DNA of 64,000 nucleotides from DATJGR01 sp963735085 (GTDB lineage: Bacteria; Pseudomonadota; Gammaproteobacteria; Pseudomonadales; Azotimanducaceae), in assembly GCA_963735085.1 (NCBI GenBank), contig CAVTJP010000005.1, forward strand, positions 1,860,001 through 1,924,000. The letters run 5' to 3'. Below, one piece after another: positions 50,449 to 58,032 of the stretch; position 1 is the stretch's first letter, and every line of letters begins with the position of its first letter. The translations under genes were made by a program, and so were the position numbers. A model generated the notes under the pieces. It saw nothing but the letters and a program-made list of their open reading frames with translations. It made no database searches and had not been told where the DNA came from.

Positions 50449-50913
50449 CTATTGCCGTGATCGGGCGTGCTTCGCGAGGAACCGGTCCAGCGCATTGGCA
50501 AAGGTCTGGCGTTCAACGTTGCCGAGTGGCGGCGGGCCGCCCGATAGCGATCCGGCATCGCGCAACGTCGCCATCAGGTCGCGCATCGCCAGCCGTTCAC
50601 GGATGTTCTCAACCGTGTAGAACTCGCCGCGTGGATTCAGCGCAGTGCCGCCTTTCTCGACCGCGCGTGCGGCGAGCGGGATGTCGGCCGTCACCACCAG
50701 ATCACCTGCGTTCATTCGCTCGATAATCGCGTCGTCGGCGGCGTCGAAGCCGGTCGATACGGTCACCGCCGTCACCCAACGCGATCGCGGTGTCCGCGTG
50801 GGCTGCCCGGCAACCAGTGTCATCGGCACCTGGGTTCGCTCGGCTGCACGAGTGAGGATGTCCTTGATGACATTCGGACACGCATCGGCATCGACCCAGA
50901 TTCGCATGGTCAT
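50449..50913 (-). CDS. UPF0178/DUF188 (YaiI/YqxD) family protein
   Basis: A 154-residue PIN-like protein of the YaiI/YqxD family: IWVDADACPNVIKDILTRAA, DAADDAIIERMNAGDLVVTA and DIPLAARAVEKGGTALNPRG are characteristic, the last with the conserved GE(F/L)YT that follows. The acidic residues fit a PIN-type nuclease core, but no activity is established. The start is 50913 (MTMRIW) or 50907. It is last in a three-gene run after the Nudix and L,D-transpeptidase genes. Confidence 0.9.
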   Translation of the reverse strand: MTMRIWVDADACPNVIKDILTRAAERTQVPMTLVAGQPTRTPRSRWVTAVTVSTGFDAADDAIIERMNAGDLVVTADIPLAARAVEKGGTALNPRGEFYTVENIRERLAMRDLMATLRDAGSLSGGPPPLGNVERQTFANALDRFLAKHARSRQ

Positions 50914-50926
50914 GTGCAACCCATCA

Positions 50927-51451
50927 TCAGATCCAACCCAGGGACCGCAGCCGTTCGCGCATCCATGGTGTGAAATTGTCCGGTTTCGCGGCGATGGCAA
51001 CCGTGAGTGCATCGCGTGACATGCGCACAACGTCCGCAACTTCCGCAGCATCGGCGACGATGGGGCCGTCGTAGATGCCGCGAAAAGTCTGCTGGAACTC
51101 GCAGTCGCGAATATCGAACTCCGGAATCTCGAGGCAGCCTTCAACGACGTCTCCGACGGGACTCAACCGTACATTTCGCACGCCGAGTTCTTCAGCGAGG
51201 CCGCGATGTGCCGCATGTTCGAATGATTCACCTGGTTGCAGATGTTCGCCGATACTCAAGTCCCATGCGTCCGGCCAGACGTCTTTGCCGGCGGCGCGTC
51301 GCTGCAGATAGAGGTATCCGCGGCTGTCGAACAGCAACACGTTACTTGCCCGATGCCAGAGACCGCGTCGATGTACCTCAGGACGGGGAACCAGGCCCAG
51401 CGGCGTCCCATCGGCGTCGAATGTTTCGAACAACTCGACCGAGGCACTCAC
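50927..51451 (-). CDS. Nudix hydrolase with altered Nudix box
   Basis: A 174-residue Nudix protein of the IPP-isomerase/YfcD-like branch: ELFETFDADGTPLGLVPRPE, VHRRGLWHRASNVLLFDSRG, YLYLQRRAAGKDVWPDAWDL lead to the box SIGEHLQPGESFEHAAHRGL-AEELGV. Against GX5EX7REUXEEXGU the first Gly is Glu and the RE pair is RG, so one metal ligand is missing while the EE pair remains. These changes leave activity open. It starts 1 bp before the L,D-transpeptidase stop region ends and continues the same transcript. Confidence 0.82.
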   Translation of the reverse strand: MSASVELFETFDADGTPLGLVPRPEVHRRGLWHRASNVLLFDSRGYLYLQRRAAGKDVWPDAWDLSIGEHLQPGESFEHAAHRGLAEELGVRNVRLSPVGDVVEGCLEIPEFDIRDCEFQQTFRGIYDGPIVADAAEVADVVRMSRDALTVAIAAKPDNFTPWMRERLRSLGWI

Positions 51452-51452
51452 C

Positions 51453-51986
51453 TCACGGCCGAATCACGATCAGGGTGCCGTCGTCGACAGCGCTCCAGAT
51501 CATGTCCATCGCGGCGTTGCTGACGGCGATACAGCCGTCGGTCCAGTCATCCCAGGCGAGCCCGGCCTGAATCGGGTCGTTGGGCGAGCCATGGATCATC
51601 ACCATACTGCCGGGTGACGCGCCGGTTCGTTGCGCGTGCGCCACGTCATGAGGATTTGGATAGGAAATGTGGATCGACCGATAGAACTTGCTATTGGGGT
51701 TGCGCCAATCGAGGTAGTAACGGCCCTCCGGCGTGCGCGCGTCGCCTTCGCGGGCTTTGGGTCCGATCGGGTTCCTGCCCAGCGAGATCGGAAAGTGCGC
51801 AATGATCCGACCGGCCCGCAGCAACATCATCAAACGCTCGGATTTGTAGACCAGCACTGCGTCGGCTTTGCCGACGGCCACCGTTGGTGGTGGCGCGGCA
51901 CGACTCGTCGTTGAAAGCACGAGAAGCACCAGCAACGGTGCAACAGCCACAGCTTTGAACGAGCGCAGTCCGTGCGATCCGCTCAT
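51453..51986 (-). CDS. L,D-transpeptidase (YkuD domain), YafK-like
   Basis: A 177-residue exported protein: hydrophobic signal AVAVAPLLVLLVLSTTSRA, then the YkuD domain with DAVLVYKSERLMMLLRAGRI, FPISLGRNPIGPKAREGDAR, TPEGRYYLDWRNPNSKFYRS, MVMIHGSPND and the catalytic DWTDGCIAVSNAAMDMIW. The nucleophile is Cys in TDGC; the His of the usual SHGC is Asp, as in YafK-like members. It would form or cut L,D-peptide links in murein. The start is uncertain: 51986 gives a normal signal peptide; an in-frame ATG at 52028 would add 14 basic residues. Confidence 0.82.
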   Translation of the reverse strand: MSGSHGLRSFKAVAVAPLLVLLVLSTTSRAAPPPTVAVGKADAVLVYKSERLMMLLRAGRIIAHFPISLGRNPIGPKAREGDARTPEGRYYLDWRNPNSKFYRSIHISYPNPHDVAHAQRTGASPGSMVMIHGSPNDPIQAGLAWDDWTDGCIAVSNAAMDMIWSAVDDGTLIVIRP

Positions 51987-52310
51987 CGAGCGTTTGGCTC
52001 TCTTCCATGAAAACAAAAACGTGCGCATTTTGTCCCGTTGTTGGCGGCGCCGTCGAGTGGCGTACTGAAGCATCGAGCTACTGGCATTCGCGGATGGCAT
52101 AGTGTAGCCTGCGATCCGCCTAGGAACTGACCCGCCCCGATTTCCCCTCTAAGTCTCATGCCTTACGTTAGCAAGTCGGTCATCGATTCCGTTTCGAAGC
52201 GGTCGTTGCGGCATCTGCCGTGGCGAGTACTTAACCTGTGCAGGCCATTGCATTGAGCTGACGCCTAAGCACCTTGTGAGGTCCGGATAATCCGGGCGCG
52301 GAGTAAATTA
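51987..52310. other. Intergenic region between L,D-transpeptidase and RRM gene
   Basis: These 324 bp separate divergent starts. The left 115 bp may include the N-terminal extension of the transpeptidase. The right part would be the promoter and a leader of the RRM gene. A perfect 6-bp inverted repeat CCGGAT-A-ATCCGG at 52283-52295 lies just before the GCGGAG ribosome site and the GTG at 52311, where it could sequester or shape the translation start. No gene or RNA is recognisable otherwise. Confidence 0.4.
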
Positions 52311-52622
52311 GTGAAGAAGATCTACGTTGGAAATCTGTCCTGGGGTACTACGGATCGCGACTTGGAGCAGTTGTTCTCAGCTCACGGCGAAGTTCGTTCT
52401 GCGACCGTCATCACCGATCGCGACACCGGCCGTTCACGCGGTTTCGGGTTCGTCGAGATGGAAGACCAGTCGGCGAATGACGCCATCAGCGCGCTCAATG
52501 ACAAAGAAGTCGACGGTCGTCGGCTGAAGGTCAACGAGGCGAAAGACCGGCCGGCACGTGGCGGTGACCGCGGCGGCGACCGTGGTGGTCGCGCGGGCGG
52601 CGGTGGCGGCGGACGCTGGTAA
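52311..52622 (+). CDS. RRM-domain glycine-rich RNA-binding protein
   Basis: A 103-residue protein with one RNA recognition motif and a short RGG-like tail. RNP2 is KIYVGNLSW at the N-terminus and RNP1 is SRGFGFVEM near residue 46; VDGRRLKVNEAKDRPARGG leads to GDRGGDRGGRAGGGGGGRW. It matches the bacterial Rbp group of small RNA-binding proteins, often cold- or stress-induced in cyanobacteria and proteobacteria. The start is GTG at 52311. The 162 bp after it hold a weak 7-bp inverted repeat (ACCGCCT at 52708, AGGCGGT at 52744) that might end the transcript. Confidence 0.92.
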   Translation: MKKIYVGNLSWGTTDRDLEQLFSAHGEVRSATVITDRDTGRSRGFGFVEMEDQSANDAISALNDKEVDGRRLKVNEAKDRPARGGDRGGDRGGRAGGGGGGRW

Positions 52623-52784
52623 GACCAGAGATATAAGCGGGTTGCTCGGCGACCTGCGATTCGAAACAAGGCTCGCGCTCGCGGGCCCGATTCGACCTTG
52701 GACCCTTACCGCCTTGTATCGGTTTACGCTGGTGCAACGCGGTAGGCGGTCAGTATTTTGCCTTCCTGTCGCTTCCCTCGGGTG

Positions 52785-53156
52785 CTACACCCGCTTCCCC
52801 AGCGCGTTGTAGCCGGCGTCGCCGTAGGGTTGCAGCTTTCCGAGCCACAAATCTTCGAGTACCGCCAGATCATCCTTCGGATCATAGGCGTCGTCGTCTG
52901 TGGGTTCGAGCGTGTCTAACGTTTCGAATGTGAATGCGCTCGCGCCAAGTTGCCGCCAATCGCCCAACAGCGCCGTGTTGGGATGGATACCGAGTTTCAA
53001 CTCCGCCAGATGCCTGTTCAGCCGCGCGCGAATGTCGCGTGATGCACCCACGAGTGATTTGCCGGTGACCATGTTGCGCACGCAATAGACGCCGAATTGC
53101 TTCGGCGTCTCCTTGTACGCGCGGGTCAATTCCTTGCGGCGGTCCGAAGCGACCAC
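52785..53156 (-). CDS. GIY-YIG nuclease-family protein
   Basis: A 123-residue GIY-YIG domain: the first strand FGVYCVRNMVTG replaces GIY with GVY and the second, KSLVGASRDIRARLNRHLAE, replaces YIG with LVG but keeps the catalytic-type Arg and following His. LAVLEDLWLGKLQPYGDAGY provides the acidic residue and the late Tyr/Asn. The domain resembles the stand-alone nucleases often called GIY-YIG family proteins. No ATG is available; GTG at 53156, 5 bp after the DUF4242 stop, is the best start. Confidence 0.75.
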   Translation of the reverse strand: MVASDRRKELTRAYKETPKQFGVYCVRNMVTGKSLVGASRDIRARLNRHLAELKLGIHPNTALLGDWRQLGASAFTFETLDTLEPTDDDAYDPKDDLAVLEDLWLGKLQPYGDAGYNALGKRV

Positions 53157-53161
53157 GCTGT

Positions 53162-53446
53162 TCAGCCCTCGGCAGTCGCTGGATCGATCATCTTGCGCAC
53201 CGGCGTAATCTTCGTCGCGGGAAAGCCGCTGCGTTTCGCGTGCTCGTGAATCAGCGCTTCGCTGCCGGCGTGATAGATACAGAACGTCTTGTCGCCGGCT
53301 ACGTAGGAATGTTCCCACTGGATGGCTTTCTTTTCGGCCTGCATCTCCGCCAGCACGCCGTTGGATTTCTTTGCGGCCTCGCGAAGCGCGTCCCGGTCGG
53401 CAGAGCCGATTTGGGGAATGTCTCTTTCAATGACGTATCTGGGCAT
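53162..53446 (-). CDS. DUF4242 protein (SCO4226-like nickel-binding fold)
   Basis: A 94-residue ferredoxin-like protein: PRYVIERDIPQIGSADRDAL, NGVLAEMQAEKKAIQWEHSY, VAGDKTFCIYHAGSEALIHE, HAKRSGFPATKITPVRKMID. This is the DUF4242 pattern (domain of the nickel-binding SCO4226), with His in WEHSY, Cys in FCIYH and HEHAKR as possible metal ligands. I use the second Met (53446, MPRYVIE). It is upstream of the GIY-YIG gene by 5 bp. Confidence 0.85.
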   Translation of the reverse strand: MPRYVIERDIPQIGSADRDALREAAKKSNGVLAEMQAEKKAIQWEHSYVAGDKTFCIYHAGSEALIHEHAKRSGFPATKITPVRKMIDPATAEG

Positions 53447-53478
53447 GGTGTCCTCGACTGATCTCACGGAGGGGCAGG

Positions 53479-53515
53479 TAGTGTAGTGCGCCGTATATTC
53501 CGGCGCACTACACTA
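53479..53515 (-). terminator. Perfect 15-bp hairpin closing the nine-gene minus-strand run
   Basis: TAGTGTAGTGCGCCG (53479-53493) and its exact complement (53501-53515) are separated by a 7-base loop. The right arm includes the stop codon (53513-53515) of the DNA glycosylase gene, the last of a run starting near 57849. There is no T-run, so it may act as an intrinsic-like or 3'-end-protecting hairpin, or be a small mobile palindrome. Confidence 0.55.
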
Positions 53516-54052
53516 GATTACGCCGCGAGCGGTATCGTTGTGTAGTAGCGCGCGACGCCAGATTCGTGCCTTGTCCGGCACTGGAATCGCTGCGTTGGCG
53601 GGACTCGTCGACGGTAATCGCACATAGTGCACGGCGTGATGCACGGCGTGTGCGTTCGACAATCCAGGCAGCACATGACGCCGATAGAACACCTCGGCCG
53701 CGGCGCCGTTGAAACAGACTTGCGCGATCTGCCCGTGTTGCGCGAAGAATCGTGCGAAGTCGTTCGCTACTATTGATGCTGGCGCGATCCTGGCATCGAG
53801 GCTGCCGGGACGCTCGCACGAACGCAGCACGTCCCAGACCGCGATCCCCGCATCGATGAGATGTTGCGCGCGAACGACGTAATCGAGGCGCGAGTCGAAG
53901 CCGAGCAACTCCGCGAGAATCCGCCAGAACGCGTTGCGCGGATGAGCGTAGTACTGTTGCGCGCGCAATGATGCCGCACCCGGCATCGTGCCTAGAATGA
54001 GAGTCCGCGCGGATTCGCCGGCGATCGGTGGAAAGCTGTAAACGGGTTCCAC
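53513..54052 (-). CDS. DNA-deoxyinosine (hypoxanthine) glycosylase, UDG superfamily
   Basis: A 179-residue uracil-DNA-glycosylase-fold enzyme of the hypoxanthine-DNA glycosylase group: YSFPPIAGESARTLILGTMP, GAASLRAQQYYAHPRNAFWR, GIAVWDVLRSCERPGSLDAR and the LPSTSPANA motif near residue 150. GTMPG and NAFW form the base pocket; SPAN replaces the HPSP loop of classical UDG. It removes deaminated adenine (hypoxanthine) from DNA. No ATG fits; GTG at 54052 starts 10 bp after the preceding gene's stop. Confidence 0.85.
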   Translation of the reverse strand: MEPVYSFPPIAGESARTLILGTMPGAASLRAQQYYAHPRNAFWRILAELLGFDSRLDYVVRAQHLIDAGIAVWDVLRSCERPGSLDARIAPASIVANDFARFFAQHGQIAQVCFNGAAAEVFYRRHVLPGLSNAHAVHHAVHYVRLPSTSPANAAIPVPDKARIWRRALLHNDTARGVI

Positions 54053-54062
54053 GGGTCGTGCG

Positions 54063-54326
54063 TCAGCCGAGCAACAGCAGCGATTCGTCGATTTTCGCCA
54101 GCAGCGTGCGTTGTTCCGAGCGCGTCGTGGCACGCAGGCGAATGAAATCCACGAAATCGAGTTTGACGTCGGCGAAGATGCCGGCCGGGTCTTCATGGAA
54201 GTGCAGATAGCCCTTCGATTTGACGTAGAACGAACCGGGTGTTCGTTCGCGCAACTGCGACCGCTTGCGTACTTCGCGAAGTAGTCCATCCAATTGCGCC
54301 AGCGTGGCGGTGCCTGCGTGCTTCAT
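54063..54326 (-). CDS. Small conserved hypothetical protein
   Basis: An 87-residue protein: KHAGTATLAQLDGLLREVRK, RTPGSFYVKSKGYLHFHEDP, AGIFADVKLDFVDFIRLRAT. The pattern GTFY.KS..FLHFHEDPAG-ADLK is widespread in proteobacteria without a known function. No cofactor motif or export signal is seen. It sits between the LMW phosphatase-like gene (29 bp upstream) and the deoxyinosine glycosylase (10 bp downstream). Confidence 0.75.
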   Translation of the reverse strand: MKHAGTATLAQLDGLLREVRKRSQLRERTPGSFYVKSKGYLHFHEDPAGIFADVKLDFVDFIRLRATTRSEQRTLLAKIDESLLLLG

Positions 54327-54355
54327 GTCTGTGACTTCGAAATCACCAATCGTGC

Positions 54356-54823
54356 CTATCCGAGTCTGTTCGCCAGCCGCGGCGTCAGATCGATGATCCG
54401 ATCGATAGTCGCGCGCACGTGTGCTTCGACGGCGATCGGGTTCGTTGCGTAATCGGAGACGGCCTCGTCGACGTCCGGCAATGGTTCGTCCGCGAGTCCG
54501 CATGCGGTCGTGAACAGTTGTGCGCCACTATAGTTGAACCGGTCGCGCAACGTGTCGACGTGCTCTGTGCTCATCGCAATCACCCGCGAAGACTGATCGA
54601 GCATCTGTGGTGTCAGCGTCCGGCGTCTGTGCGCTTGCACGTCCAGGCCTTTCGTCAGAAGGTAGCGCGCGACGCTCGACTTGACGACGTGCGGAAAATC
54701 CTCGGTACCGGCAGATTCGACGACGATCTCGCGGCCGCTGTCGCGCAGCGCCGCGCGCAGCGCGTACTCTGCGGTGAGGCTGCGGAAAATATTGCCGGTG
54801 CAGACGAACAGCACGCGATTCAT
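54356..54823 (-). CDS. Low-molecular-weight protein tyrosine phosphatase/arsenate-reductase-fold protein
   Basis: A 155-residue LMW-PTP. The phosphate loop CTGNIFRS gives Cys8 and Arg14 (CX5R), and SAGTEDFPHVVKSSVARYLL with VQAHRRRTLTPQMLDQSSRV follows as in the family. The general acid would be Asp in DEPLPDVDEAVSDYA; the canonical DP(Y/F) pair is altered to DVDEAV, so catalysis may be slower or target a different substrate. It dephosphorylates proteins or small molecules in the cytoplasm. Located between a GNAT gene and the 87-residue gene. Confidence 0.83.
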   Translation of the reverse strand: MNRVLFVCTGNIFRSLTAEYALRAALRDSGREIVVESAGTEDFPHVVKSSVARYLLTKGLDVQAHRRRTLTPQMLDQSSRVIAMSTEHVDTLRDRFNYSGAQLFTTACGLADEPLPDVDEAVSDYATNPIAVEAHVRATIDRIIDLTPRLANRLG

Positions 54824-54848
54824 CTCGGCGAAACACCCCCTATCGCGA

Positions 54849-55352
54849 CTACACAGCGTTGTTTTGAAAATGAAAGTACGCCCAGGCTTTGCCGTTCACG
54901 ATGCGCCGTTCTTCGGTGTGCGCACCTTTCGCGTAACGCGAGACGATCTTGCGCCAGAACGGAATCGCCGGGAGGTTGCCTTCGTAGACGCGAACCAGCC
55001 AGCGCCCCGGGTGCATGTCCCAGATCGTGTTTGCGAGGGCTTCGCCTGCACCGGTGTGGCGGTAGCGGCGAATGATGAAGAATTCTTCGACGTCGAACCC
55101 GTCGCCGTCATTTAGAAACGGCTTTGCAGACGTAACGAGCGCAAACCCGGCGAGCTTGCCGGCGTAGCGTGCGATGTAGACCTCGTCGCCGCGCTGCCAG
55201 TGCTTCGACATGTCGTAGCCGTAGCGACCTGTATCATCGGTATCGAACAGAAACCACTCGGCCATGTCGTGGAGATAGAATTCGAACAGGTTTGTCATCA
55301 GCGCGTGCGACGCTTCGTCGACGCGTTCTAGGGTGAGATCGGTTTGGTTCAT
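54849..55352 (-). CDS. GNAT-family N-acetyltransferase
   Basis: A 167-residue GNAT protein: LFEFYLHDMAEWFLFDTDDT, YIARYAGKLAGFALVTSAKP, DVEEFFIIRRYRHTGAGEAL, ANTIWDMHPGRWLVRVYEGN. The acetyl-CoA loop is RRYRHTGAGEAL (Q/R-x-x-G-x-G/A) after the EEFFI strand. N-acetyltransferase towards an unknown amine. It is 19 bp downstream of the EcsC-like gene and 25 bp upstream of the LMW phosphatase gene. Confidence 0.85.
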   Translation of the reverse strand: MNQTDLTLERVDEASHALMTNLFEFYLHDMAEWFLFDTDDTGRYGYDMSKHWQRGDEVYIARYAGKLAGFALVTSAKPFLNDGDGFDVEEFFIIRRYRHTGAGEALANTIWDMHPGRWLVRVYEGNLPAIPFWRKIVSRYAKGAHTEERRIVNGKAWAYFHFQNNAV

Positions 55353-55371
55353 TGGCTAGCGTGCCTGTGGC

Positions 55372-56175
55372 TCAGATTTCCAGGTAGACGGACTCGATCA
55401 ATTCGGGTGAATAGATCCGCTCTAATCTTCGGATCGTGAAATGGCCCTTCGCCATCTGTTGATAGTGGCTGATGAAGAGCCAGTTCAGCACCGCGCCACC
55501 TGCGGCGCCGATGATCGGCACGGCCTGCGCCGCGGCTTTCTCCGACACTTGCAGGCTGAAGCGCGCGGCGATTCGCTGAACCAGATTGATCAGCGGCGGC
55601 GCGGCGCCTTTGACAGCGTGTTTCGACATCAGATGGTGGGCGGCTTCGGCGACCGCATTCGCCAGACTCAGTCGCGCCACGTAGTAGGCCGACTCAGTGG
55701 CATCGTCGGACGCTGCGCGACCACCCAATGCGAAGACCGACAGGCACGCAAGCTTTGCGTCGGCAGAGTAAAGGTCTTCGCCTTCGGAGCGCGCGATGTC
55801 GGCAATCGAGCGCAACATCACGGTGGTCGAAAGCGGTAGCTCCAGCACCAGCGCGGATACACCGAACGCGCCGCCGGCCGCGCCGGTGCCGGTCGCCGCG
55901 AGTTTGTGAAGCAACTCGTTTGCCGCGCGGGGCCGCGACGCGTCGATGCTCCACAACGCGATGTCTGCCGCGCGTTCCAGCGCGACCCGGCTGATCGACA
56001 GGATCTTTTCGCGCCAGTCTGCGGGCAGATGCGTGATGCCTCGTTCTATTGGAACGCCAATCAGATTCACCGCTTGAATCGAAAAGCGCGGACTTTCCAA
56101 CGTCTGTTTTGCCGCGCGCAGTTCGAGCAGATGCTCAGGAGCGAGTTCTGCGTGTGTCAGCGCGTAGTCGTTCAC
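55372..56175 (-). CDS. EcsC-family protein
   Basis: A 267-residue protein of the EcsC family: RFSIQAVNLIGVPIERGITH, LHKLAATGTGAAGGAFGVSA, LVLELPLSTTVMLRSIADIA, DAKLACLSVFALGGRAASDD and VPIIGAAGGAVLNWLFISHY. EcsC proteins are membrane-associated helical proteins of unknown role, named after the ecs ABC-transporter operon of Bacillus. The start is GTG at 56175, which overlaps the ferredoxin stop as GTGA, so the two are translationally coupled. Confidence 0.85.
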   Translation of the reverse strand: MNDYALTHAELAPEHLLELRAAKQTLESPRFSIQAVNLIGVPIERGITHLPADWREKILSISRVALERAADIALWSIDASRPRAANELLHKLAATGTGAAGGAFGVSALVLELPLSTTVMLRSIADIARSEGEDLYSADAKLACLSVFALGGRAASDDATESAYYVARLSLANAVAEAAHHLMSKHAVKGAAPPLINLVQRIAARFSLQVSEKAAAQAVPIIGAAGGAVLNWLFISHYQQMAKGHFTIRRLERIYSPELIESVYLEI

Positions 56176-56498
56176 CGACTGCCCTCGGGGGCGCCGGGAA
56201 TCGGCGCAAGCCGCAGGGCATGTTCCGGGCACGCCGTCACGCACAACTGACACGCATGACAGTCGAGCGGATTGACGATGAATGCCTGCTGGTAGCCATG
56301 CGTCCAGGCCTTCGCGCGCCCAACCAGCGACAACTCGCTGCGTTGCGGCTTCGTCAACGTGCCGATTTCGAACACGTTGAATGGACAAACGCGAACGCAG
56401 TCGGCCTTGCCTTCGCAGCGATCGCGATCGACGACCGGCGCGACGCGGCCCGATATATCGCTGCATTCTGACGCTACCGTGTCGCTGCCGGTCTCCAT
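56172..56498 (-). CDS. Seven-iron-type ferredoxin-like protein
   Basis: A 108-residue two-cluster ferredoxin. The second motif CHACQLCVTACPE (Cys80, 83, 86, 90) is complete. In the first, CEGKADCVRVCPF (Cys28, 34, 38), lysine replaces the second cysteine, the arrangement that favours a [3Fe-4S] centre. About 40 residues separate the motifs, longer than in bacterial 2[4Fe-4S] ferredoxins. An electron carrier role is likely, possibly for a P450 or reductase elsewhere. I start at 56498 because the earlier Met (56534) would overlap DUF2277. Coupled to EcsC downstream. Confidence 0.83.
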   Translation of the reverse strand: METGSDTVASECSDISGRVAPVVDRDRCEGKADCVRVCPFNVFEIGTLTKPQRSELSLVGRAKAWTHGYQQAFIVNPLDCHACQLCVTACPEHALRLAPIPGAPEGSR

Positions 56499-56502
56499 CA
56501 CA

Positions 56503-56796
56503 TCACGCGCGTTCGGCGACTGCCGGCGATACACCGAACCGCTTTGCTGCTTTTGCGCGCGCCCGTGCGATCTCCTCAGCCCGATTCTTGGGCGGTGCGT
56601 TGGTTTCGAGCGACTTCAGCAGGTTTGAAGATATCCGTGCGATTTCATCCACGCTGAGCAAGAACGCCGCCTCGTTGGCCTTCGAGGGCTTGTTGAACCC
56701 ACTGACCTTGCGGACGAACTGCAGTGCAGCCGCGTGAATCTCCGCGTCGGTGACCGGTGGATCGAAGTTGAACAGGGTCCTGATGTTTCTACACAT
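56503..56796 (-). CDS. DUF2277 family protein
   Basis: A 97-residue protein with the DUF2277 opening MCRNIRTLFNFDPPVTDAEI, then HAAALQFVRKVSGFNKPSKA and a C-terminal helix rich in Ala/Arg/Lys (AEEIARARAKAAKRFG). The family is small, helical and of unknown function, common in actinobacteria and proteobacteria. The start is 56796, overlapping the HD-domain gene end by 8 bp; the ferredoxin gene starts 4 bp after its stop. Confidence 0.9.
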   Translation of the reverse strand: MCRNIRTLFNFDPPVTDAEIHAAALQFVRKVSGFNKPSKANEAAFLLSVDEIARISSNLLKSLETNAPPKNRAEEIARARAKAAKRFGVSPAVAERA

Positions 56797-57439
56797 GTGA
56801 GCTACCTCGATCCGGGTCGTGTTCGAGTTTCTCGATCGCATTCGCGATGTTCAGCCGCGCCTGCGCTTCGTAGCGATCGACGAACGCAGCCGTCGAGTAG
56901 ATTCGCGCCCGCTCCAGGAAGCCACCCAACACCGACACTCTGCCCTCGACGTACTGCGGCCATGGTACCCAATGGTATTCCCGACGTATGTCACTGTCAT
57001 AGCGTTCGAACACGTCGGCTGGCTGACCCAGAACCCCGAGATCGATGTCCGCGAGCAGTTGCTGGTCTGGGTCGCTGACGAGCGAGCTGTGCTGCGAGGC
57101 CATAATCAGCGCGTGAATACGTTCGATGGAATGGCGATTTGCCCGCTCGTGCTCCAGAAAGTCCTTGGCCCAATCGGCACTGCGCCGTTCGTTGTCGTTG
57201 CGCCGCGTGTCGTATATCGCATCGTGAAACCACAGCGCGATCTCGATCTCCACCGGATGCACGGCGAACGCGCGATGAATATCGAACTGGGTAAGACAAT
57301 GCCCGATGTGGCGTGAATCGTGATAGTGCCGGTGAGGTTGTGAGTACGCCGCATGGAGTTCGGCGTAGATGTTTTGCGACGTTCGAATCGCCAGTTGCGC
57401 GAGGCTCGATCGAAGTCTTGCATGCGTGAAGGCGTTCAT
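56789..57439 (-). CDS. HD-domain metal-dependent phosphohydrolase-like protein
   Basis: A 216-residue predicted metal-dependent HD phosphohydrolase: SQPHRHYHDSRHIGHCLTQF (first His pair), IEIALWFHDAIYDTRRNDNE (HD motif), HSIERIHALIMASQHSS and LLADIDLGVLGQPADVFERY supply the remaining His/Asp ligands. Such proteins are often misnamed NMDA receptor subunits in databases. The substrate is unknown. The start is 57439 (MNAFTHARL); the open frame to 58213 is not coding upstream. It overlaps DUF2277 by 8 bp. Confidence 0.87.
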   Translation of the reverse strand: MNAFTHARLRSSLAQLAIRTSQNIYAELHAAYSQPHRHYHDSRHIGHCLTQFDIHRAFAVHPVEIEIALWFHDAIYDTRRNDNERRSADWAKDFLEHERANRHSIERIHALIMASQHSSLVSDPDQQLLADIDLGVLGQPADVFERYDSDIRREYHWVPWPQYVEGRVSVLGGFLERARIYSTAAFVDRYEAQARLNIANAIEKLEHDPDRGSSHV

Positions 57440-57462
57440 CTGCGAGGAACCGCCCGCGGCAG

Positions 57463-57849
57463 CTATCGAAGCCGACTGTTGGTCATGGGATACAGCCCCA
57501 CCGCGAACAGCGGGATCACCCACCAGGCCCACTCGCCGAGCAGCAACGCGAAGCTGGTGTAGCCCAACCACGGCAAGCCGAGAATCGCGAGCAGCATCGC
57601 CAATCCGAACGCGCCGGTGAAGCACGCGAACACCACCCAGAATGGGCGCGGCAGGCCTCGGTGCCCGTCCGTGGCAAGATCGCCGCGAACCACCAGGGTC
57701 AGAAAGCCGATCACCACCAGCAGAACCGAGAAGACAACCAGCGAAATGATGTCGGGCGAAGCCCATTCCGCTCGCCACAGCGCCAAGCCGCCGTACGCCG
57801 CCAATACGATGATCAGAAGGCGAAGCAGCAGGCGTTGGCGGGCAGGCAT
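57463..57849 (-). CDS. Hypothetical four-helix membrane protein
   Basis: A 128-residue integral membrane protein with hydrophobic helices at about 8-26 (LLRLLIIVLAAYGGLALW), 34-54 (IISLVVFSVLLVVIGFLTLV), 70-93 (FWVVFACFTGAFGLAMLLAI) and 100-121 (FALLLGEWAWWVIPLFAVG). No conserved charged motif suggests transport. Unrecognised family. It is the first gene of the nine-gene minus-strand run ending at the hairpin at 53479. Confidence 0.65.
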   Translation of the reverse strand: MPARQRLLLRLLIIVLAAYGGLALWRAEWASPDIISLVVFSVLLVVIGFLTLVVRGDLATDGHRGLPRPFWVVFACFTGAFGLAMLLAILGLPWLGYTSFALLLGEWAWWVIPLFAVGLYPMTNSRLR

Positions 57850-58032
57850 GAATCTCGGTTCTCATCGTGACGTTGAACCGATGCCGAACTACATGAAGCA
57901 CAGGTACATGAGGCACAAACAACCGACAATCTGCCTCCGGCGTTGCACCGTGGTCAAGCGCGCCCGACGTGGCCACATGCGGTATTGTTTGCGCGCGCAA
58001 TAATCGTCTGAAACCTGCGGAGAGGGCACGCC

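Noticed and set aside
51453..51986. Missing His of the SHGC motif in the L,D-transpeptidase as a novelty
   Set aside because: DGC in place of HGC is a known feature of YafK-like members of the family, so the protein is probably active.
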